Notes: generated by a model from the letters alone, not told the origin. Positions 27,131-37,441 are shown, numbered from the stretch's first letter. The stretch: 64,000 nt of DNA from Clostridium_AT radicumherbarum (GCF_045310525.1 NZ_JBJHZY010000001.1:1054001-1118000); one strand, 5' to 3'. Made by a program: numbers and translations.

Positions 27131-28584
27131 TGTTTAATGTAATGGAAAATAAATTTGCAAGGCTAGGGGTTATATACGTTATTGGACAAATATTATCAAA
27201 GGCAATCTCATTTATTCTACTTCCTATATATATAAAACAATTAGGTATTATAGGTTACGGGCAACTTTCTTTGGTAGATGCTGTTCTTGATTTTATTGCA
27301 TCATTCACAATATTAGGAATTTACTCTGGTTATATAAGATTTTACAGAGATTATAGTGGTAAACAACAGGAAAGGCTAAAAAATACTGCAATAAGTTTTG
27401 CTTTTGCTATGAGCCTAATAGATATAATCCTAGTACTAACAGTTGGTAAATTTACTTCAAATTTTATTTTTAATTATGAACATTCATTTTATATTCTCAT
27501 ATTAGTTCTAGTCAGAAGTATAATTAGCCAATTAGTAATATTGTTAATGTGTGATTATGGATTAAATTTTAAAGCTAGGATTAATGTTACCTTAAACTTA
27601 GTGAATCTTTTACTAAATCTAGTTTTTACCTTTGGTTTAGTTGTATATAAAAAACGCGGAATTATTGGAATTTATGAAGGTTATATCCTGAGCAATTTGA
27701 TAATGTTTATATATTTAATGAAGGTTAAGGATTCAAAATTTAAATTTGAAGTGGATAAAGATATGTTAAGGAATATGCTTAAGTTTTCAGTGGGCTTAAT
27801 TCCATCCTGTATAGCTGCTACTATATTAACATTATCCGATAGATATTTTCTTAAAGGCTTTAGAGATATTACTGCAACAGGGATATATTCAGTAGGTTAC
27901 AAGTTTGGGATGCTTATAGAACCACTATTCGTTTCTCCTTTTAAGCAGATATTTACACCATATAAATTTTCAATTTGGAAGGATAAGGATTCACAAGACA
28001 AATTTAATAGTTTCTATTTTAAGTATCATTTCATTGGCTGTTTCATAGTACTTGCAATTTGTATCTATAGTAAGACTATGATAATTCTACTTAGTTCAAA
28101 GGATTCTATAATAGCCTATAAGGTTGTTCCATTAATTGCTATGGCTTACTTCTTTTATGGAAAATCTTCCTTTTACAGCATGGGCATACAAATAAAAAAC
28201 AAAACCTATTATGATGGATTTATAATGCTTTCAGCAGGTGCAATAAATTTAATTTTGAATCTTATATTAATCCCTAAACTTGGAATGTATGGAGCAGCGG
28301 TATCAACAACAATATCATATTTAGTTATGAATTGTATATATGTTAGATTTTCATTGCCGCTATACTATATAAAATTTGAAGGCAAAAAAGTATATAAAAT
28401 ATATTTTATAACTTTTGTATTATATTCAATTTATTATGTAATCAGCATTTTAAATATATTTATATTGTTTGAAATAATTATAGGAGCAGTACTATTGACA
28501 AGTTACATAATTTGCTCAGTGCAATTTAATTTAATTTCTTTAAAAGAGCTAAGAAATTATTTAGTAAAAATTAAGAAAAGTTAA
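27130..28584 (+). CDS. Wzx-type oligosaccharide flippase
   Basis: The product is about 484 residues with 12-14 hydrophobic segments and belongs to the MOP/PST exporter class. It begins ARLGVIYVIGQILSKAISFILLP with the flippase signature IKQLGIIGYGQLSLVDA. It would move the lipid-linked repeat unit across the membrane. The upstream stop and this ATG overlap as TAATG, which supports start 27130 by re-initiation; TTG 27121 and ATG 27142 are alternatives. Confidence 0.88.
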   Translation: MFNVMENKFARLGVIYVIGQILSKAISFILLPIYIKQLGIIGYGQLSLVDAVLDFIASFTILGIYSGYIRFYRDYSGKQQERLKNTAISFAFAMSLIDIILVLTVGKFTSNFIFNYEHSFYILILVLVRSIISQLVILLMCDYGLNFKARINVTLNLVNLLLNLVFTFGLVVYKKRGIIGIYEGYILSNLIMFIYLMKVKDSKFKFEVDKDMLRNMLKFSVGLIPSCIAATILTLSDRYFLKGFRDITATGIYSVGYKFGMLIEPLFVSPFKQIFTPYKFSIWKDKDSQDKFNSFYFKYHFIGCFIVLAICIYSKTMIILLSSKDSIIAYKVVPLIAMAYFFYGKSSFYSMGIQIKNKTYYDGFIMLSAGAINLILNLILIPKLGMYGAAVSTTISYLVMNCIYVRFSLPLYYIKFEGKKVYKIYFITFVLYSIYYVISILNIFILFEIIIGAVLLTSYIICSVQFNLISLKELRNYLVKIKKS

Positions 28585-28620
28585 ATTAGAAATCTTTAAG
28601 CTTTTATGAGGAGAATATTA

Positions 28621-29823
28621 ATGAAAAACAATATTGAGGTTTTAACCTTAGATACTGATAGTGCTACTGAATTAAGTTTAATAAGAAATATAGGAGAAAA
28701 AGGAATAAGAATAACATTAGTAACATTTAAAAGTAAAGGGCTAAACAGATTATCTAAATATATAAAGGATATAATTAAAGTTTCAAATTGGAATGAAAGT
28801 TTAGAATTATTTATAGACGAACTTATTAAAATAGGAGAAGTAAATCCTTTTAAGTATATGATTATATCTGCAAGTGATTTTATTAATTTAGCATTAGCTC
28901 AAAATTATGAAACTCTTTGTAAATTCTATTACTTTCCGTTTAAGGAAGCTAAAGTTATTGAACTGCTAATAAACAAAGAGGCTTTTTATGTTAAAATGGA
29001 AGACTTAAACATTATAATACCTAAAACCTATAAAATAACCATCAAAGATGATTTGAAAGATCTAATAAATAGTGAAGCAATGCCATTAATAATTAAACCT
29101 AAGTACATGTTTGATAAGGAGTTCCATGAGTATTTTGGTAGTAAAATATTAAAAATATTAAATCTTGAAGATTACAGACGATTAGAGAAAAAGCTAGAGA
29201 TTATTTATGACAAGGTTATTATTCAAAGGTTAATTAAAGGAAATAAAAATGTTGCAGTATATGGATATTTTAAAAATAACGCCTTCGACGCGTATTGTGT
29301 AATTGATAAAGACGAGATGAGCAGCTGGGGGACAACGATTATTGGGCATTCTATTGAAAATATAAAATTAAAAAAATATGCTGAAAGTATATTATGCAAA
29401 ATAGATTATGAAGGCTTTGCTGAATTAGAATTTATTTATGATACGGAAGATGAGAGCTTTAAACTGCTTGAAATTAATTGTAGGCCTGTTCAGTGGTGCA
29501 GATTGTGCAGCAAAGTAACATATCCAATTGAAAGTATTCCTATTCAAATAATAAATGACAATTTCAATAATGATAGGGCTAAGCAAAATTTACCAGCGAA
29601 GTATTATATTTTTTATGAAATGGGAACTCTTGAGTTATTACAAGCAGGGAAAATAGGTTTTAAGGATATTTACAAGTATATAAGAAAGCCAGAGTACATT
29701 TCTATGTATTGGGACAGTAAAGATATAATACCATCTATTAGGTACAGACTCAGTTTTTTAAAAACCTTTTTAAAAATAGTTATCAAAAGTCTTATAAGTA
29801 GAAAACCAATAGGAGCTAAGTAA
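28621..29823 (+). CDS. ATP-grasp carboxylate-amine ligase-like protein
   Basis: The product is about 400 residues. It has an N-terminal Rossmann-like preATP-grasp domain (VLTLDTDSATELSLIRNIGEKG), then the ATP-grasp core with PLIIKPKYMFDKEFHEYFG, KVIIQRLIKGN and the metal site ELEFIYDTEDESFKLLEINCRP. It differs from the other ATP-grasp protein of this locus and is closer to the carbamoyl-phosphate-synthase-like ligases found in capsule clusters. It may ligate an amino acid to a carboxylate on the polymer. Start ATG 28621 has AGGAG 7 bases upstream; an earlier ATG at 28606 overlaps that site. Confidence 0.8.
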   Translation: MKNNIEVLTLDTDSATELSLIRNIGEKGIRITLVTFKSKGLNRLSKYIKDIIKVSNWNESLELFIDELIKIGEVNPFKYMIISASDFINLALAQNYETLCKFYYFPFKEAKVIELLINKEAFYVKMEDLNIIIPKTYKITIKDDLKDLINSEAMPLIIKPKYMFDKEFHEYFGSKILKILNLEDYRRLEKKLEIIYDKVIIQRLIKGNKNVAVYGYFKNNAFDAYCVIDKDEMSSWGTTIIGHSIENIKLKKYAESILCKIDYEGFAELEFIYDTEDESFKLLEINCRPVQWCRLCSKVTYPIESIPIQIINDNFNNDRAKQNLPAKYYIFYEMGTLELLQAGKIGFKDIYKYIRKPEYISMYWDSKDIIPSIRYRLSFLKTFLKIVIKSLISRKPIGAK

Positions 29824-29825
29824 TT

Positions 29826-30992
29826 ATGGAAATCGAAATTTGCAAATGGTATGATGATGCAGATTCTCCAATACTTTTTATGGTAGATGATTTAGCTAAT
29901 GTATGGGTAGATACAAATGGGAATGGACAAGTTGATTTAGAAGAGGATTGGGGATATGCAAAGAATAATGAAAATTCTTCTTTTAGATTTTTAATTAGTG
30001 TAATTTTAAAGGATAAGCAAGAGGTAAAAATTACTTTTTTTACTCCAGTAGGAATAAGGGTTGGAATGATTGAAAATCCCAAAATAAAATCTATTTCTAA
30101 GATGTTAAATTGTGATGAGGAAAGCAAAGAGTTTTTTAGAAGTATTAATGATTCTTCTAGGTTTGAGATAGCTTATCATGGGACAACTCATGGTAGAGTT
30201 GGTAAAACTAATTTAGATTTTATTCAAGAATGGGAACTATATAATTCTTTAGAAGAGGCTGTTAACAAAATTAATTATGGTAGGGAAATCTATAAGGAGG
30301 TATTTGGAGAGTATCCTAAGGGTGGTAAATACTGTGGATATGAAATAAATGAATTTTCTGATGAAAGTATAGATAATACAGGCTTTTTATGGTGGTGTAG
30401 ATATTGGAATAGGGGGAAGACAAATGAGAATCCACTAACTAATTTTGATATTAAAACTTTTGGAAAAAATAATGTTTACGATATTCCTAGTACAATAGAC
30501 GGTTCCTTCTTAAATGGGATATTACACCCCAATAAGCATAAATTACTAAAAAAATTATTAAGGGATCTTTTAATAAGACTTAAACTTCATCAGCTAGACT
30601 TCTTACTAAAAAATAAGCTTGTTATAAGCATTCAAGAACATATGGCACCTTCAAGAGATGATGGAAGAAGGCAAAGTCCTAATATCTTTGATGATAAGGA
30701 AAGCTTGAACTATATATTTGAGTATTTAAAAAGCAAAAGAGTTTGGTATTGTACAGGTAGTGAACTAGTGGAATATGTACATACTCGGCAAAATATTAAT
30801 ATTATTATTTTAGATCAGGATAGTTTTAAAATAGACATACTAAATAAAGTTAATGGGCTATTATCCATAAAACTACCTAATGATGTGAACTTCATTAAAT
30901 CACCCAATGGAATTATTGTGAAAAAAAATGATGGATGTTTTAATGTGGAAATAATGAGGGGTAAATATTTAATAATTAGAGGTAATAGATAG
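29826..30992 (+). CDS. CE4/NodB-like deacetylase-fold protein
   Basis: The 388-residue protein has a polysaccharide-deacetylase-like fold. ILFMVDDLANVW gives the Asp-Asp pair near residue 20, and EIAYHGTTHGRVG near residue 115 gives a His-x3-His pattern, together the usual divalent-metal site. IQEHMAPSRDDGRR and YCTGSELVEYV lie near the end. It may remove acetyl groups from amino sugars of the repeat unit. No signal peptide is visible, unlike most secreted CE4 enzymes, so it might act on precursors in the cytoplasm. The gene follows the ATP-grasp gene by 2 bases. Confidence 0.65.
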   Translation: MEIEICKWYDDADSPILFMVDDLANVWVDTNGNGQVDLEEDWGYAKNNENSSFRFLISVILKDKQEVKITFFTPVGIRVGMIENPKIKSISKMLNCDEESKEFFRSINDSSRFEIAYHGTTHGRVGKTNLDFIQEWELYNSLEEAVNKINYGREIYKEVFGEYPKGGKYCGYEINEFSDESIDNTGFLWWCRYWNRGKTNENPLTNFDIKTFGKNNVYDIPSTIDGSFLNGILHPNKHKLLKKLLRDLLIRLKLHQLDFLLKNKLVISIQEHMAPSRDDGRRQSPNIFDDKESLNYIFEYLKSKRVWYCTGSELVEYVHTRQNINIIILDQDSFKIDILNKVNGLLSIKLPNDVNFIKSPNGIIVKKNDGCFNVEIMRGKYLIIRGNR

Positions 30993-30994
30993 AA

Positions 30995-32275
30995 ATGAAA
31001 CAATTAATTATATTATATATATTGTTTTTCACAAGTTTATTATCCCTTTTTGTAAGTAAAGATGAAAAAAATACATATAGAAAACTTATTTTATCATTAC
31101 TATTAGTATTCATTATCATAAATGTTAACATTAAAATTAATCTTTGGAATGATAAGTTTGTGTATATTAATATTTTATTATTAATACTTTTAATACTGAA
31201 TTTAATAATCAAGAGGGATAAAAAAGTAATAAATATAAAAAGCATTATACTTTTTTTAAATATTACTAATATTATTTATATACTACAAATGATTTTTATA
31301 AGAATCTATGATATAAACCTATTTGTTTATAGTTTTTCGACAAACCTTATCATTTTACTTATTATTATTATATTTTATAAATTTCAAGGTCGTTTTAATA
31401 AGGATTTTATTATTAAAAGTATAGCAATTATAGCATTCATAAATTTTATACTTGGATTATTACAGTATAAAACAGGAAAGATGCTTATTTATGGAAGCTT
31501 AGCAGGAGATATTTATTATACTGAAGGAATAAGTATTGTAAAGAGGGTTGTTGGATTTGTAGGAGCGAGCAATGGAGCAGGAAATTTAGGAGCAATACTT
31601 TTTCCGGTTGTGTTATATAAGTTTAACAATAAAAGAAATCTATTAAATTTAATTTATATTTTTGCAGTTTTAATTTTTACAATTATGACATTAACTAGAA
31701 TTGCATATGTGGCTATAATTATAGAATTCTTAATATTTTTTATAATGAACAATAACAAAAAAGATACGGGACATAAGGTATTATTTATTTGTGTTTTCTT
31801 TATCGCTTCTATAATTATTTATAATATTTACTTTAATAATATATATAACATTTTATTTACTGAAAGGGGAAGTACAGAATCAGTTAGGATAGAACAATTT
31901 TTAAGGGTTTATAAGTTATTTTTACAATATCCATTTTTGGGTGTAGGTACTGGACAGTATACATATTTTATACTTGACATTTTCTCAATAAAAGACACAG
32001 AAATACATTCTCAAATATTAAATACTTTCGTGGAATGTGGTTTTTTGGGTGGATTTGCTTATTTAATTTTCAATATTAGGCTTATGATTATGGCTGTAAA
32101 AAGCATTCCAAGAGTAGAAGTATGGTTTGTTTTATCTTTGTTTATAGGCAATTTGATAGTTTCAAATTTTAATCCAAATCAGTACTATTCAATTGATATT
32201 TTTATATATTACTTTATTTTATGCGGTATTATATTTGCCGCCAGAGGTGAACATGAAAAAACTTTTGATAATTAG
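30995..32275 (+). CDS. Wzy-type O-antigen/polysaccharide polymerase
   Basis: The 426-residue membrane protein has 10-12 predicted segments and a larger extracellular loop with the ligase/polymerase-like region FLQYPFLGVGTGQY near residue 310. In a Wzx/Wzy locus this is the polymerase that joins repeat units outside the membrane. Sequences of this family diverge strongly, so the call leans on topology and position. The next glycosyltransferase gene starts inside its last 23 bases. Confidence 0.78.
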   Translation: MKQLIILYILFFTSLLSLFVSKDEKNTYRKLILSLLLVFIIINVNIKINLWNDKFVYINILLLILLILNLIIKRDKKVINIKSIILFLNITNIIYILQMIFIRIYDINLFVYSFSTNLIILLIIIIFYKFQGRFNKDFIIKSIAIIAFINFILGLLQYKTGKMLIYGSLAGDIYYTEGISIVKRVVGFVGASNGAGNLGAILFPVVLYKFNNKRNLLNLIYIFAVLIFTIMTLTRIAYVAIIIEFLIFFIMNNNKKDTGHKVLFICVFFIASIIIYNIYFNNIYNILFTERGSTESVRIEQFLRVYKLFLQYPFLGVGTGQYTYFILDIFSIKDTEIHSQILNTFVECGFLGGFAYLIFNIRLMIMAVKSIPRVEVWFVLSLFIGNLIVSNFNPNQYYSIDIFIYYFILCGIIFAARGEHEKTFDN

Positions 32276-33485
32276 TGACTTCATCGAAAATCAGCCCGTT
32301 GTGGCTTCAGTTAGATATTGTGACTTAATGCCGTATATATCAAAAAAGTTTTTTACAATTGTTATTAATGACGAGGGCAAGGGTAATAAAAAAAGTATTT
32401 ATTCAAATGTTAACTTTAAATATAATATTTCGAAAAGTAAATTTACTCAAAGAATAGAACTAAGGAATAAAAAAAGAAATTTAATAGAGACACTATTAAG
32501 AAATAAGCTGATTTTAACTATTTGGAGAAATTATTCTAATAGTTTTTATTGTTTTAGAAAGAAAAATATTGGCATGTTAAAAGAACTTGATGATTTTCTT
32601 CTGTTAAACTCAATAGAAGCAATATTTATTACAGTTCCAGATATTCATGGCCTATATATTTTAGACTATATAAAAAGAAAACATATAAAAATACCAGCAA
32701 TTGTTGAAGTAAGAGATATTTTAAATAATAAGATTGGCGGTGGTAATCCCAGCTATACATTAAAAAATGCCGAAAGGATTTTAATAAATAGAGCTGATGG
32801 AATTATAGCCCTTTCTAATGGCATTAAAGAATACTATAAAAAGTTTGATACAGATAAAAAAATAAGAGTTATTACAAATGGATACAATGCTGAAGACTTT
32901 AAGGATTGTAAATATGATTCTATAAATAATAAGAATGAAATTACACTTGCTCATGTAGGCTCCATTTATAAAGGGAGAAATATTAAGGATTTTATTTCTG
33001 CACTTATAAAATTAAGTAAGACTAGTAATATAAATGTAGTATTTAATGAAGTTGGATTTCTTGATAGTGAGGCTATTAAGGATATTGAAGAATTAAGTGA
33101 TGATATTAAAGGTTCTAAAGTAAAAGTTAATATACTAGGTACTATGTCACATGAAGAGGCTATTAAATATCTTATTGAATGTGACATATCTGTAATTTTA
33201 ACTCATAAAATAGGAAGTGAATATGCTATACCAGGAAAGACTTTTGAGTATATAGGAGCTTCAAAGCCAATAATTGCAGTGACTAAGGACAAAAATTTAA
33301 TTGAGTTAATAGATGGTAAGTTTGGAGAGTGTGCTGAGCATAACGTAGATAAAATAGAAGAAAAGCTGCAAAAGTTATTGAAAACTCATTATGACTTTGA
33401 AAATAGATTTCAGTTTTCAAGAGAAATTGAAAGTAATAATATTATTAATTTCATTGAAGAGGTGGCTACAAATAAGGAGGATTAG
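32253..33485 (+). CDS. GT-B glycosyltransferase
   Basis: The product is about 410 residues. The N-terminal acceptor domain begins MKKLLIISDFIENQPVVASV and the GT4-like C-terminal domain has ITLAHVGSIYKGRNI and EYAIPGKTFEYIGASKPIIAV. A longer frame exists upstream inside the polymerase gene, but AGAGGTGA stands just before ATG 32253. It probably adds one sugar of the repeat unit. Confidence 0.83.
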   Translation: MKKLLIISDFIENQPVVASVRYCDLMPYISKKFFTIVINDEGKGNKKSIYSNVNFKYNISKSKFTQRIELRNKKRNLIETLLRNKLILTIWRNYSNSFYCFRKKNIGMLKELDDFLLLNSIEAIFITVPDIHGLYILDYIKRKHIKIPAIVEVRDILNNKIGGGNPSYTLKNAERILINRADGIIALSNGIKEYYKKFDTDKKIRVITNGYNAEDFKDCKYDSINNKNEITLAHVGSIYKGRNIKDFISALIKLSKTSNINVVFNEVGFLDSEAIKDIEELSDDIKGSKVKVNILGTMSHEEAIKYLIECDISVILTHKIGSEYAIPGKTFEYIGASKPIIAVTKDKNLIELIDGKFGECAEHNVDKIEEKLQKLLKTHYDFENRFQFSREIESNNIINFIEEVATNKED

Positions 33486-33493
33486 AGGAAGTT

Positions 33494-34855
33494 ATGAGAA
33501 TACTACATTATTCATTAGGTCTTCCGCCTTATAGAACTGGTGGACTTACAAAGTATGCCTTTGATTTAATGAAGGAACAAGTAAATGAAGGAAAAGATAT
33601 ATACTTGCTATATCCTGGACATATTAAATTATTAAATAAGCAAATAAAAATACACTTAAAAAAGCAACAATTTGGTATAAAAGTATATGAACTTATAAAT
33701 CCATTACCAGTTCCTTTATTAAGTGGGATTGGACAACCATCTAGCTTTTGCATAAATGTATCGAAAAACGTATATATATCCTTTCTTAAGAAATTAAATC
33801 CAGATATAATTCACCTTCACACATTAATGGGACTACACAAAGAATTTTTTATAGCTTGTAGGGAATTAAATATAAAGATAATTTTTACTACCCATGATTA
33901 TTTTGGCATTTGCCCAAAAGTGAATTTATTTGATTTTAATAACTGCCTATGTACTGATTATAAAAAAGGAGAAAGTTGCACTAAATGCAATGAAGCTTCC
34001 TATAGTCTTAAGTTAATTTTTATAATGCAATTAAGATTATATAAAAGCTTAACGAGTTACAAATTTTTTAATAAGATGAAGCATTATTTGAAAAATAGGT
34101 TAAGTAAAAAAGCAGGCTGGAAGACTTTAAAGCCTAACCACCCATTAAACGAATATTCAGAGCTTAGAAAGTACTATTTAGAAATTTTTAAATTAATAAA
34201 TTATTTTCACTATAATAGTTCAGTTTCAAAAGAGGAATATGAAAAATACATAAGCTGCACAGGAGAAATAATTAATATAACTCATAATGAAATTAAGGAT
34301 AATCGAAAAGTAAAAATTTATAATAACAATTCTAGCAAATTAAGAATTACTTATTTAGGTTCTACTGAAGCATATAAAGGTTTTAGTTTATTGACTCTAG
34401 CTTTGGATGAATTAAAAAGGCAAAACATTTGTAATTGGGAACTTACTGTATATTCACAGAAGAAAGAGGGGGCTGATCCCAATTATATTTTTAAGGGAAC
34501 TTATAAGTACCAGGAGCTAGAGGATATTTTTAATAACACAGATATTTTAATTATACCAAGTGCATGGAAAGAAACCTTCGGATATATTGGCTTAGAGGCA
34601 TTTTCCTTTGGAGTTCCTGTTATGGTTACAGAAAATGTTGGCTTTAAAGATATACTTATTAATAATGTTACTGGAATAATCGTAGATCCTATTATAAAGG
34701 AATTAGCAGAAAATATTGCAAAGGTAATTAAAGATAGAAATATTTTAGAAAAAATTAATAGAAATATTATAAAAGATAAATATGATTTTTCCTTGAAGAG
34801 CCACTCGGAAAAAATGTTTAAGTTATATGACAAAGTGTTAGAAGGAAGGTGCTAA
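33494..34855 (+). CDS. GT4-family glycosyltransferase with a cysteine cluster
   Basis: The 453-residue enzyme begins MRILHYSLGLPPYRTGGLTK, the donor-domain glycine loop, has HLHTLMGLHKEF and THDYFGICPKVNLFD, and ends with the sugar-nucleotide motif PSAWKETFGYIGLEAFSFG. The Cys cluster CLC...CTKC around residues 155-170 is seen in a subset of GT4 proteins with a small metal-binding insert. It has a good ribosome binding site (AAGGAGG) and an 8-base gap to the previous gene. Confidence 0.84.
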   Translation: MRILHYSLGLPPYRTGGLTKYAFDLMKEQVNEGKDIYLLYPGHIKLLNKQIKIHLKKQQFGIKVYELINPLPVPLLSGIGQPSSFCINVSKNVYISFLKKLNPDIIHLHTLMGLHKEFFIACRELNIKIIFTTHDYFGICPKVNLFDFNNCLCTDYKKGESCTKCNEASYSLKLIFIMQLRLYKSLTSYKFFNKMKHYLKNRLSKKAGWKTLKPNHPLNEYSELRKYYLEIFKLINYFHYNSSVSKEEYEKYISCTGEIINITHNEIKDNRKVKIYNNNSSKLRITYLGSTEAYKGFSLLTLALDELKRQNICNWELTVYSQKKEGADPNYIFKGTYKYQELEDIFNNTDILIIPSAWKETFGYIGLEAFSFGVPVMVTENVGFKDILINNVTGIIVDPIIKELAENIAKVIKDRNILEKINRNIIKDKYDFSLKSHSEKMFKLYDKVLEGRC

Positions 34856-34858
34856 GCA

Positions 34859-36025
34859 ATGGAGGTCTTTATTATTGGATCCAAAGGAATACCTGCAAGA
34901 TATGGAGGCTTTGAAACCTTTGTTCATAACCTTACTGCAAAGAAAAAAAGTGAAAATATAAAATACAATGTCTCATGCTTGGGGGAAGATAACAATGAAT
35001 TTGAGTTTAATAATGCAAGATGTTTTAATGTTAAAGTAAAAAATATTGGCAGCATAAAAGCAATGATTTACGATATTAAGGCTTTAAGAACTTGCATAAA
35101 GTATATAAGAAAAAATAAATTAAATAATTGTATTGTTTACATATTAGCTTGCAGGATGGGTTTTTTTTTAACTTTATATTGTAAAACATTAACAAAATTG
35201 GGCGTAAAGTTATTTGTAAATCCAGATGGACATGAATGGAAGAGAAGTAAGTGGAATAAAATTATTAAAGCATATTGGAAATGGTCAGAAAGGTTGTCTA
35301 TAAAACATGCAAATCTTATAATTTGTGATTCCATGGAAATGCAAAAATATATAAATAAAAAATATGAAAAATTTAAGCCTAAAACAAAATATATACCTTA
35401 TGGTGCAGAAATTAAGTTTTCAAGTTTATGTTCAAATTCTGGAAAATTTCTTTTATGGTTAAAAGAAAATTATATTAAAGCTAAAGAATATTACTTAATC
35501 GTTGGAAGATTTGTCCCAGAGAATAATTATGAATCAATTATTAGAGAATTTATGAAATCAAATACAAAAAGAGAGTTAATTCTTATAACAAATGTAGAAA
35601 AAAATAAATATTATGAAGATTTGATGAAGAAAACTAAATTTAATGAAGATAGAAGAATAAAGTTTGTAGGTACTGTCTATGATGAGAAATTATTAACAGA
35701 TATTAGAGAAAATGCTTATGCCTATTTACATGGGCATGAGGTAGGTGGGACAAACCCTTCACTTCTTGAGGCTTTAGCAAATACAAATATAAACATTTTG
35801 CTTGATGTAGCCTTTAATAAAGAAGTAGGACAAGATGCTGTATTATATTTTTCAAAGGAAAAGGATGATCTTGCAAATCTAATTAATAAAGTAGATAAAT
35901 ATGATTATGAGAAAATTAATAGCTTAGGAAATCTAGCTAAAAGTAGAATTAGAGAGCAGTATACTTGGAAAGCTGTAGTTGATAACTATGAAAAGTTATT
36001 TTTAAATGCTTTGGAGGAAGAATAA
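34859..36025 (+). CDS. DUF1972/rhamnosyltransferase-type GT4 glycosyltransferase
   Basis: The 388-residue protein starts with FIIGSKGIPARYGGFETFVH, the diagnostic motif of the DUF1972 rhamnosyltransferase family, and has YLHGHEVGGTNPSLLEA as the C-terminal donor-binding motif. Members often transfer rhamnose onto the lipid-linked first sugar in streptococcal-type capsules. The gene overlaps the start of cpsC-like by one base. The donor sugar is inferred from the family only. Confidence 0.85.
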   Translation: MEVFIIGSKGIPARYGGFETFVHNLTAKKKSENIKYNVSCLGEDNNEFEFNNARCFNVKVKNIGSIKAMIYDIKALRTCIKYIRKNKLNNCIVYILACRMGFFLTLYCKTLTKLGVKLFVNPDGHEWKRSKWNKIIKAYWKWSERLSIKHANLIICDSMEMQKYINKKYEKFKPKTKYIPYGAEIKFSSLCSNSGKFLLWLKENYIKAKEYYLIVGRFVPENNYESIIREFMKSNTKRELILITNVEKNKYYEDLMKKTKFNEDRRIKFVGTVYDEKLLTDIRENAYAYLHGHEVGGTNPSLLEALANTNINILLDVAFNKEVGQDAVLYFSKEKDDLANLINKVDKYDYEKINSLGNLAKSRIREQYTWKAVVDNYEKLFLNALEEE

Positions 36026-36714
36026 TGGATTTTAAAAGATTTATTAGTATCTTAAAAAAGAGGTTTCTATTTATATGTCTTATTACTTTTGCTATAACTT
36101 TAGCAGCTGGATATTTAAGTTATTTTGTTATAACACCCATTTATAAGGCTGATATTTCAGTTATCATTGGTAATTCTAATAATTCCAATGAAATTAATAA
36201 ACAAAACTATGATGATGTATTAATGTACCAAAAAATGGTGAAAACCTATAGTAAACTAATAAAATCTAGGATAGTTGCAGAGGATGTAATAAAAAACCTA
36301 AAATTAGAACCTATGAGCACCTCTGATCTATTAGAAAGTGTTACAGTTACTCCTGACAATGATACTCAATTTTTAACAATTGCTGTATTATCAAAAGATA
36401 CAAAACAAGCAATGAATATAGCTAATCAATTCGCAAAATCATTAAAATCTATTAGTATGAAAGTTAATGAAATAGATATTGTGGAAATTATAGACGAAGC
36501 ACAACTGCCCATTGAACCTGAGAGCCCCAAACCAATTCGTAATATTATTATGGCTTTTTTTGTTGGAAACATGTTATCCATTGGGTTTGCTATTATGAGT
36601 GATTATTTAGATAATACCATTAAAACAGAAGAAGATGTTCAAATGCTGCTTGGCATCCCAGTTTTAGGAACAATTTCGAAAGTTAATTTAAAAGAGATGG
36701 ATGTGATTGTATGA
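36025..36714 (+). CDS. CpsC/YveK-type chain-length regulator and kinase activator
   Basis: The 229-residue protein has two membrane segments (about residues 16-38 and 175-195) around an extracellular Wzz domain, and a proline-rich PIEPESPKPIRN motif just before the second segment. The short cytoplasmic tail activates the tyrosine kinase encoded next. Together they control polymer length and export. The start overlaps the previous stop, and the stop overlaps the kinase ATG. Confidence 0.9.
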   Translation: MDFKRFISILKKRFLFICLITFAITLAAGYLSYFVITPIYKADISVIIGNSNNSNEINKQNYDDVLMYQKMVKTYSKLIKSRIVAEDVIKNLKLEPMSTSDLLESVTVTPDNDTQFLTIAVLSKDTKQAMNIANQFAKSLKSISMKVNEIDIVEIIDEAQLPIEPESPKPIRNIIMAFFVGNMLSIGFAIMSDYLDNTIKTEEDVQMLLGIPVLGTISKVNLKEMDVIV

Positions 36715-37367
36715 GAAAGAGGACAAGTAAAGCAAATAGGCTAAAAACCATCGCAGCTGAGCAATTTAGAACACTTAGAACTAATATACAATTTTCTTCT
36801 TTAGGTAATGAAATAAAAAGCATTGTTATAACCTCTAGTATGCCTGGAGAGGGGAAAAGCATTGTTACATCAAATTTAGCGGTTACAATAGCAAACACCG
36901 GCAAAAAAGTAATTATAGTTGATTGTGACCTAAGAAAGCCAACAATTCATAAAAAGTTTTCATTACCTAATTTAATAGGCCTTACTAATATATTAGTTCA
37001 AGATAGGAATAAACTTGAGACTATTACAGCTGCTAATTATCCTAATCTATATATACTAACTAGTGGACCTATTCCTCCTAATCCTTCAGAGCTTCTTGGA
37101 AGCAATAATATGAGAGAGCTTTTAAATGAGCTCATTAATACTTACGATATTGTACTTTTAGATTCACCCCCTGTTTTATATATAACCGATACACAAATCT
37201 TATCAGCTATTGCTCAAGGGACTATACTTGTTACTGCCTATGGAAAGTCAGAAAAAGCTGCAGTACTTAGTGCAAAAGAAAATATCCAGAAGGTTGGAGG
37301 TAAAATATTGGGGGTAGTAATAAACAAAATGCCTGTAAAAAAGAATGATACCTATTATGAGTACTAA
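36711..37367 (+). CDS. CpsD/YwqD-type tyrosine autokinase (BY-kinase)
   Basis: The 218-residue cytoplasmic kinase has Walker A SSMPGEGKSIVTSN (about residue 45), Walker A' VIIVDCDLRKP, Walker B YDIVLLDSPP and a C-terminal tyrosine cluster YYEY for autophosphorylation. It partners with the preceding CpsC-like protein, the split arrangement usual in Firmicutes. No cpsB phosphatase gene is present in the window. It is the last gene of the polysaccharide locus; no clear terminator is visible after it. Confidence 0.93.
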   Translation: MRKRTSKANRLKTIAAEQFRTLRTNIQFSSLGNEIKSIVITSSMPGEGKSIVTSNLAVTIANTGKKVIIVDCDLRKPTIHKKFSLPNLIGLTNILVQDRNKLETITAANYPNLYILTSGPIPPNPSELLGSNNMRELLNELINTYDIVLLDSPPVLYITDTQILSAIAQGTILVTAYGKSEKAAVLSAKENIQKVGGKILGVVINKMPVKKNDTYYEY

Positions 37368-37441
37368 ATTTTAGCTATTAATTAAATTAAATATTTTAAA
37401 TTTAAACTATAAGTTAATGGAAACAAATGCCTCTTCGCGTA

